A stretch of 64,000 nt of DNA from Saprospiraceae bacterium (GTDB lineage Bacteria > Bacteroidota > Bacteroidia > Chitinophagales > Saprospiraceae): positions 1-64,000 of the forward strand of contig JAHDCU010000008.1 in assembly GCA_020629715.1 (NCBI GenBank). Reading direction: 5' to 3'. Positions 61,402 to 64,000 of this stretch are shown in pieces. Position 1 is the first letter of the stretch. Each line of letters opens with the position of its first letter. The notes below the pieces were generated by a model. That model was given only the letters and a program-made list of their open reading frames with translations. It was not told the origin of the DNA and searched no databases. The position numbers and the translations under genes are program-made.

Positions 61402-63621
61402 ATGCTCTTATTAAGAAATTCCGTAAGTATTTTACTGTTGTTAATTAGCATTTCTCAGCTGACAGGACAGTCGGAGCGATCATTCGTGGTAAAAAAGATA
61501 GATGCGGCGATTACCCTTGATGGTATATTAGATGAAGATGTATGGCAGAATCAAAAGGGAGCAGATGATTTTTGGCAATATTTCCCCATTGATACGGTAA
61601 GATCTGGTACTTCTACTGATATCAAAATGGCTTATGATGACAAAAACCTATACATCGCGGTACGTTGTGAGAGCGTAGGGGATCAATTTATCGTAAATGA
61701 TCTCAAAAGAGATTACAGGGCTGGTGGAAATGATAATATCACTTTGATGTTTGATACTTTTTATGACGGTACCAACTGTGTATTCTTTGGCACCAACCAT
61801 CTAGGGGTTAAGCGAGAGGGACTCATAGTAGAAGGAGGGCAAGAAATCAGAAACTTTAGTGGTGCATGGGACAATGCTTGGAAATCGAAGAGTCGTCAAG
61901 ATGGCAATATTTGGTATGCAGAGTTTGAAATACCTTTTAGAATCTTAAGGTTTAATCAAGGTGCTGAAAAGTGGAGGTTCAATTCATACCGTTTTGATAC
62001 ACAAGCCAATGAAAACTCTACCTGGATGCGTATACCACGTAATCAATGGATTTTTAACCTGGCGTATATGGGAGATATGATCTGGGAGGAAGGGTTAAAC
62101 GTACCTAGTAAAAATAATGTCACCCTGATACCATTCGCAACGGCCAGTCTTGCTAAAGACTATGAAGAAGCTACTCCTACAGATACGGATCAGGCAGTGG
62201 GATTTGATGCAAAGCTAGCCGTAAGCTCTGGTCTCAATCTAGATATGACTGTCAATCCTGATTTCTCGCAAGTAGAAGTAGACCGTCAGATTACCAATCT
62301 TGATCGGTTTGAGATATTTTTTCCAGAACGAAGACAATTCTTTTTAGAAAATGCAGACCTCTTTGGATCTTTTGGTAGCCCGCAAATCAATCCTTTTTTC
62401 TCGCGTAGAATTGGAATTGCAAAAAACCTCGATGATGAAAATATCTCTAATACCATCTATGCAGGAGCAAGGCTCAGTGGCAAAGTCAATGATAAGCTCA
62501 GAGTAGGATTGCTCAATATGCAGACCGCCGATGATGATGCTAACTTACTACCAAGCTATAATTATACTGTAGCAGTAGCACAGAGAAAATTGCTCAGTAG
62601 ATCCAATATTGGATTGATATGGGTCAACAAACAGGCATTAGGAGCATATGACGAGTCGCTCAATGACCGATTCAATAGAGTCATAGGGTTAGATTTTAAT
62701 TATGCTAACGAGGGAAATACTCAGGTGGGGAAGCTTTTCTATCACAGATCATTGTCAGTGGATAATCAAGAAGGTAACTATGCTCATGGCCTCAATGCAA
62801 GGTTTGATAAGAGATCATATGCCCTAATCTATAACCACGAGCTAGTAGGAGAGGGGTACGATGCTCAAGTGGGATTTGTACGTAGGACAGATTATTTCAG
62901 GATGAGACCAGCGGCTGAAAAGCGTTTTTATCCACAGGGTGATTGGTTGAGTATCAGCAGACTTACTGCGAGAGGAGATATATTTTATCGTCCTGATTTT
63001 GGGAAGACAGACCATACTTATTCGCTCGTTTGGAGTGCCAATTCTAAGCGTAATGAACGTATTAGTCTAGAGCTTAATCATGATTATATCTATCTCTTTG
63101 ATGGATTTGACCCTACAGGTACTAGCTCTGAAGAATTACCAGGAGATACCGACTACAACTACTGGAGTATCACAGGATCTTACAATAGCGATAATCGTAA
63201 GGATTTTAGTTTTAGGCTCAACCCTTATATCGGTCAATACTTTAATGGTAATAGGTATGGTCTACGAGGGAATCTTCAATACCGATGGAGACCATACGGT
63301 ACTTTAGCGATCAATTACAATGTCAATTGGTTTGATATGCCTCATTTAGATGGAGTAAGAAATACCGTTTTGATCGGTCCAAGACTAGATCTTACATTTT
63401 CTAAAAGTGTATTTTTGACCACTTTTGTCCAATACAATAGCCAGTCAGAAAATACAAATATCAATACAAGATTTCAATGGAGATTTGCTCCAGTATCTGA
63501 CTTCTTTTTGGTCTATACCGACAATTATTTTTCTGGTACTTACGATAATCAGGATCGCTTTCTATTTGGAATACGTAATAGAGCCATCGTAGCAAAGGTT
63601 ACTTACTGGCTCAATCTCTAA
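61402..63621 (+). CDS. DUF5916/CBM9-like outer-membrane protein
   Basis: A 739-aa outer-membrane protein with a signal peptide (about 1-23; SQLTGQSER). Residues about 30-215 form a CBM9-like domain (ITLDGILDEDVWQNQ, then MAYDDKNLYIAVRCE), followed by a beta-barrel (about 230-739) with VNPDFSQVEVDRQITNLDRF and FFPERRQFFLENADLF, typical of DUF5916. It ends VAKVTYWLNL. The family is common in Bacteroidota and may handle or bind a polymeric ligand. It is 1 bp from the TonB-C gene. Confidence 0.9.
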   Translation: MLLLRNSVSILLLLISISQLTGQSERSFVVKKIDAAITLDGILDEDVWQNQKGADDFWQYFPIDTVRSGTSTDIKMAYDDKNLYIAVRCESVGDQFIVNDLKRDYRAGGNDNITLMFDTFYDGTNCVFFGTNHLGVKREGLIVEGGQEIRNFSGAWDNAWKSKSRQDGNIWYAEFEIPFRILRFNQGAEKWRFNSYRFDTQANENSTWMRIPRNQWIFNLAYMGDMIWEEGLNVPSKNNVTLIPFATASLAKDYEEATPTDTDQAVGFDAKLAVSSGLNLDMTVNPDFSQVEVDRQITNLDRFEIFFPERRQFFLENADLFGSFGSPQINPFFSRRIGIAKNLDDENISNTIYAGARLSGKVNDKLRVGLLNMQTADDDANLLPSYNYTVAVAQRKLLSRSNIGLIWVNKQALGAYDESLNDRFNRVIGLDFNYANEGNTQVGKLFYHRSLSVDNQEGNYAHGLNARFDKRSYALIYNHELVGEGYDAQVGFVRRTDYFRMRPAAEKRFYPQGDWLSISRLTARGDIFYRPDFGKTDHTYSLVWSANSKRNERISLELNHDYIYLFDGFDPTGTSSEELPGDTDYNYWSITGSYNSDNRKDFSFRLNPYIGQYFNGNRYGLRGNLQYRWRPYGTLAINYNVNWFDMPHLDGVRNTVLIGPRLDLTFSKSVFLTTFVQYNSQSENTNINTRFQWRFAPVSDFFLVYTDNYFSGTYDNQDRFLFGIRNRAIVAKVTYWLNL

Positions 63622-63734
63622 TGCTAGTTGAAATCCATGTTTTGTAGATAAAAGTGATACTATGATCGAGATTAGATGATTCTCATCAATAAGTACTATA
63701 ATATTGAAGTCAATTAAAAGCTATTAACTACACT

Positions 63735-64000
63735 ATGAAGAAAAGACTACTATTTTTATTATTATCTATTTCTTATACAATAACGCTTTCTGCCCAAATG
63801 CCTTGGGGCAATATGGGAGGGGGTAAATCTATCAAAGGGAAGATTACCGGCCAACTGATTGATTCATTATCAGGAGAGCCAGTAGCATACGCTACTTTGG
63901 TCTTAAAGAAAGCTGGTAAGGACAAAGAAAAAGACGGTATTATTAGCGAGGTCAATGGTAAGTTTCGATTTGATACCAAGACGGGTAAATATGATGTATA
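63735..64000 (+). CDS. TonB-dependent receptor/outer-membrane protein (5' part; runs off the window)
   Basis: An ATG-started ORF that is open to the end of the window. The signal peptide is KRLLFLLLSISYTITLSAQ, followed by a Gly-rich start (GNMGGGKS) and a CarboxypepD_reg-like beta domain (KGKITGQLIDSLSGEPVAYA, FRFDTKTG). This is the standard N-terminal layout of TonB-dependent receptors and outer-membrane barrel proteins in Bacteroidota. The C-terminal barrel lies outside the window. It lies 113 bp downstream of the DUF5916 gene on the same strand. Confidence 0.85.
   Translation, partial: MKKRLLFLLLSISYTITLSAQMPWGNMGGGKSIKGKITGQLIDSLSGEPVAYATLVLKKAGKDKEKDGIISEVNGKFRFDTKTGKYDV

Noticed and set aside
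1-64000. CRISPR arrays
   Set aside because: No regularly spaced short direct repeats with unique spacers were seen.

Overview
This window comes from a Bacteroidota chromosome. The giant secreted protein at 40992-49292 ends in a type B type IX secretion (T9SS) sorting domain. A TonB-dependent receptor-like start, a DUF5916-type barrel protein, an IntDOT-like tyrosine recombinase and AT-rich intergenic DNA point the same way. The adhesin, DUF5916 and TPR genes suggest Saprospiria, but that is inference; the class cannot be fixed without a search.

Region 1, about 1-23,720, is accessory DNA: the right-hand part of an integrated mobilizable or conjugative element. Its right end is a 3'-half tRNA-Met(CAU) remnant at 23672-23719 with no 5' half, next to a tyrosine recombinase (22214-23533) and an excisionase-like HTH gene. 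The reconstituted whole tRNA and the left end should lie left of the window. Within the element are: an HTH plus 3-TM gene pair (189-1273); small cargo genes; a purine-rich candidate oriT (about 2285-2948); MobC-like and MOBP-type relaxase genes; a five-TM protein with an internal lipobox; a VirD4/TraG-type coupling ATPase; two unlisted tiny membrane peptides; a small serine resolvase; a beta-barrel protein paired with a Sel1/ankyrin/Cys-rich secreted protein; a large serine recombinase; and a three-gene operon (18341-20777) with a class I isoprenoid synthase-like protein, a UbiA-family prenyltransferase and a six-TM protein. No type IV secretion channel genes are seen, so this is either a mobilizable element or one whose transfer genes lie further left.

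Region 2, about 23,720-24,980, is a transition zone. It holds a second degenerate tRNA 3' end, an orphan SUKH (SMI1/KNR4) gene and an ArsR-type regulator, which suggests the tRNA site has been used more than once.

Region 3, about 24,930-64,000, is ordinary chromosome: an O-antigen ligase-like protein, pheS, hisS, an MltD-like transglycosylase, two Hsp20 genes, ftsH, rsfS, birA, cinA, an E2 acyltransferase, an OmpA/PD40 protein, a GHMP kinase, the giant HYR-repeat adhesin, mfd, two PH-domain membrane proteins, a SulP/carbonic anhydrase pair, a patatin, a TPR protein, a soluble TonB-C protein, a DUF5916 protein and a truncated TonB-dependent receptor start. A long imperfect palindrome (31444-31602) lies between ftsH and the Hsp20 genes.

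The best candidate for a new system is the mobile isoprenoid operon with its divergent 193-aa neighbour.
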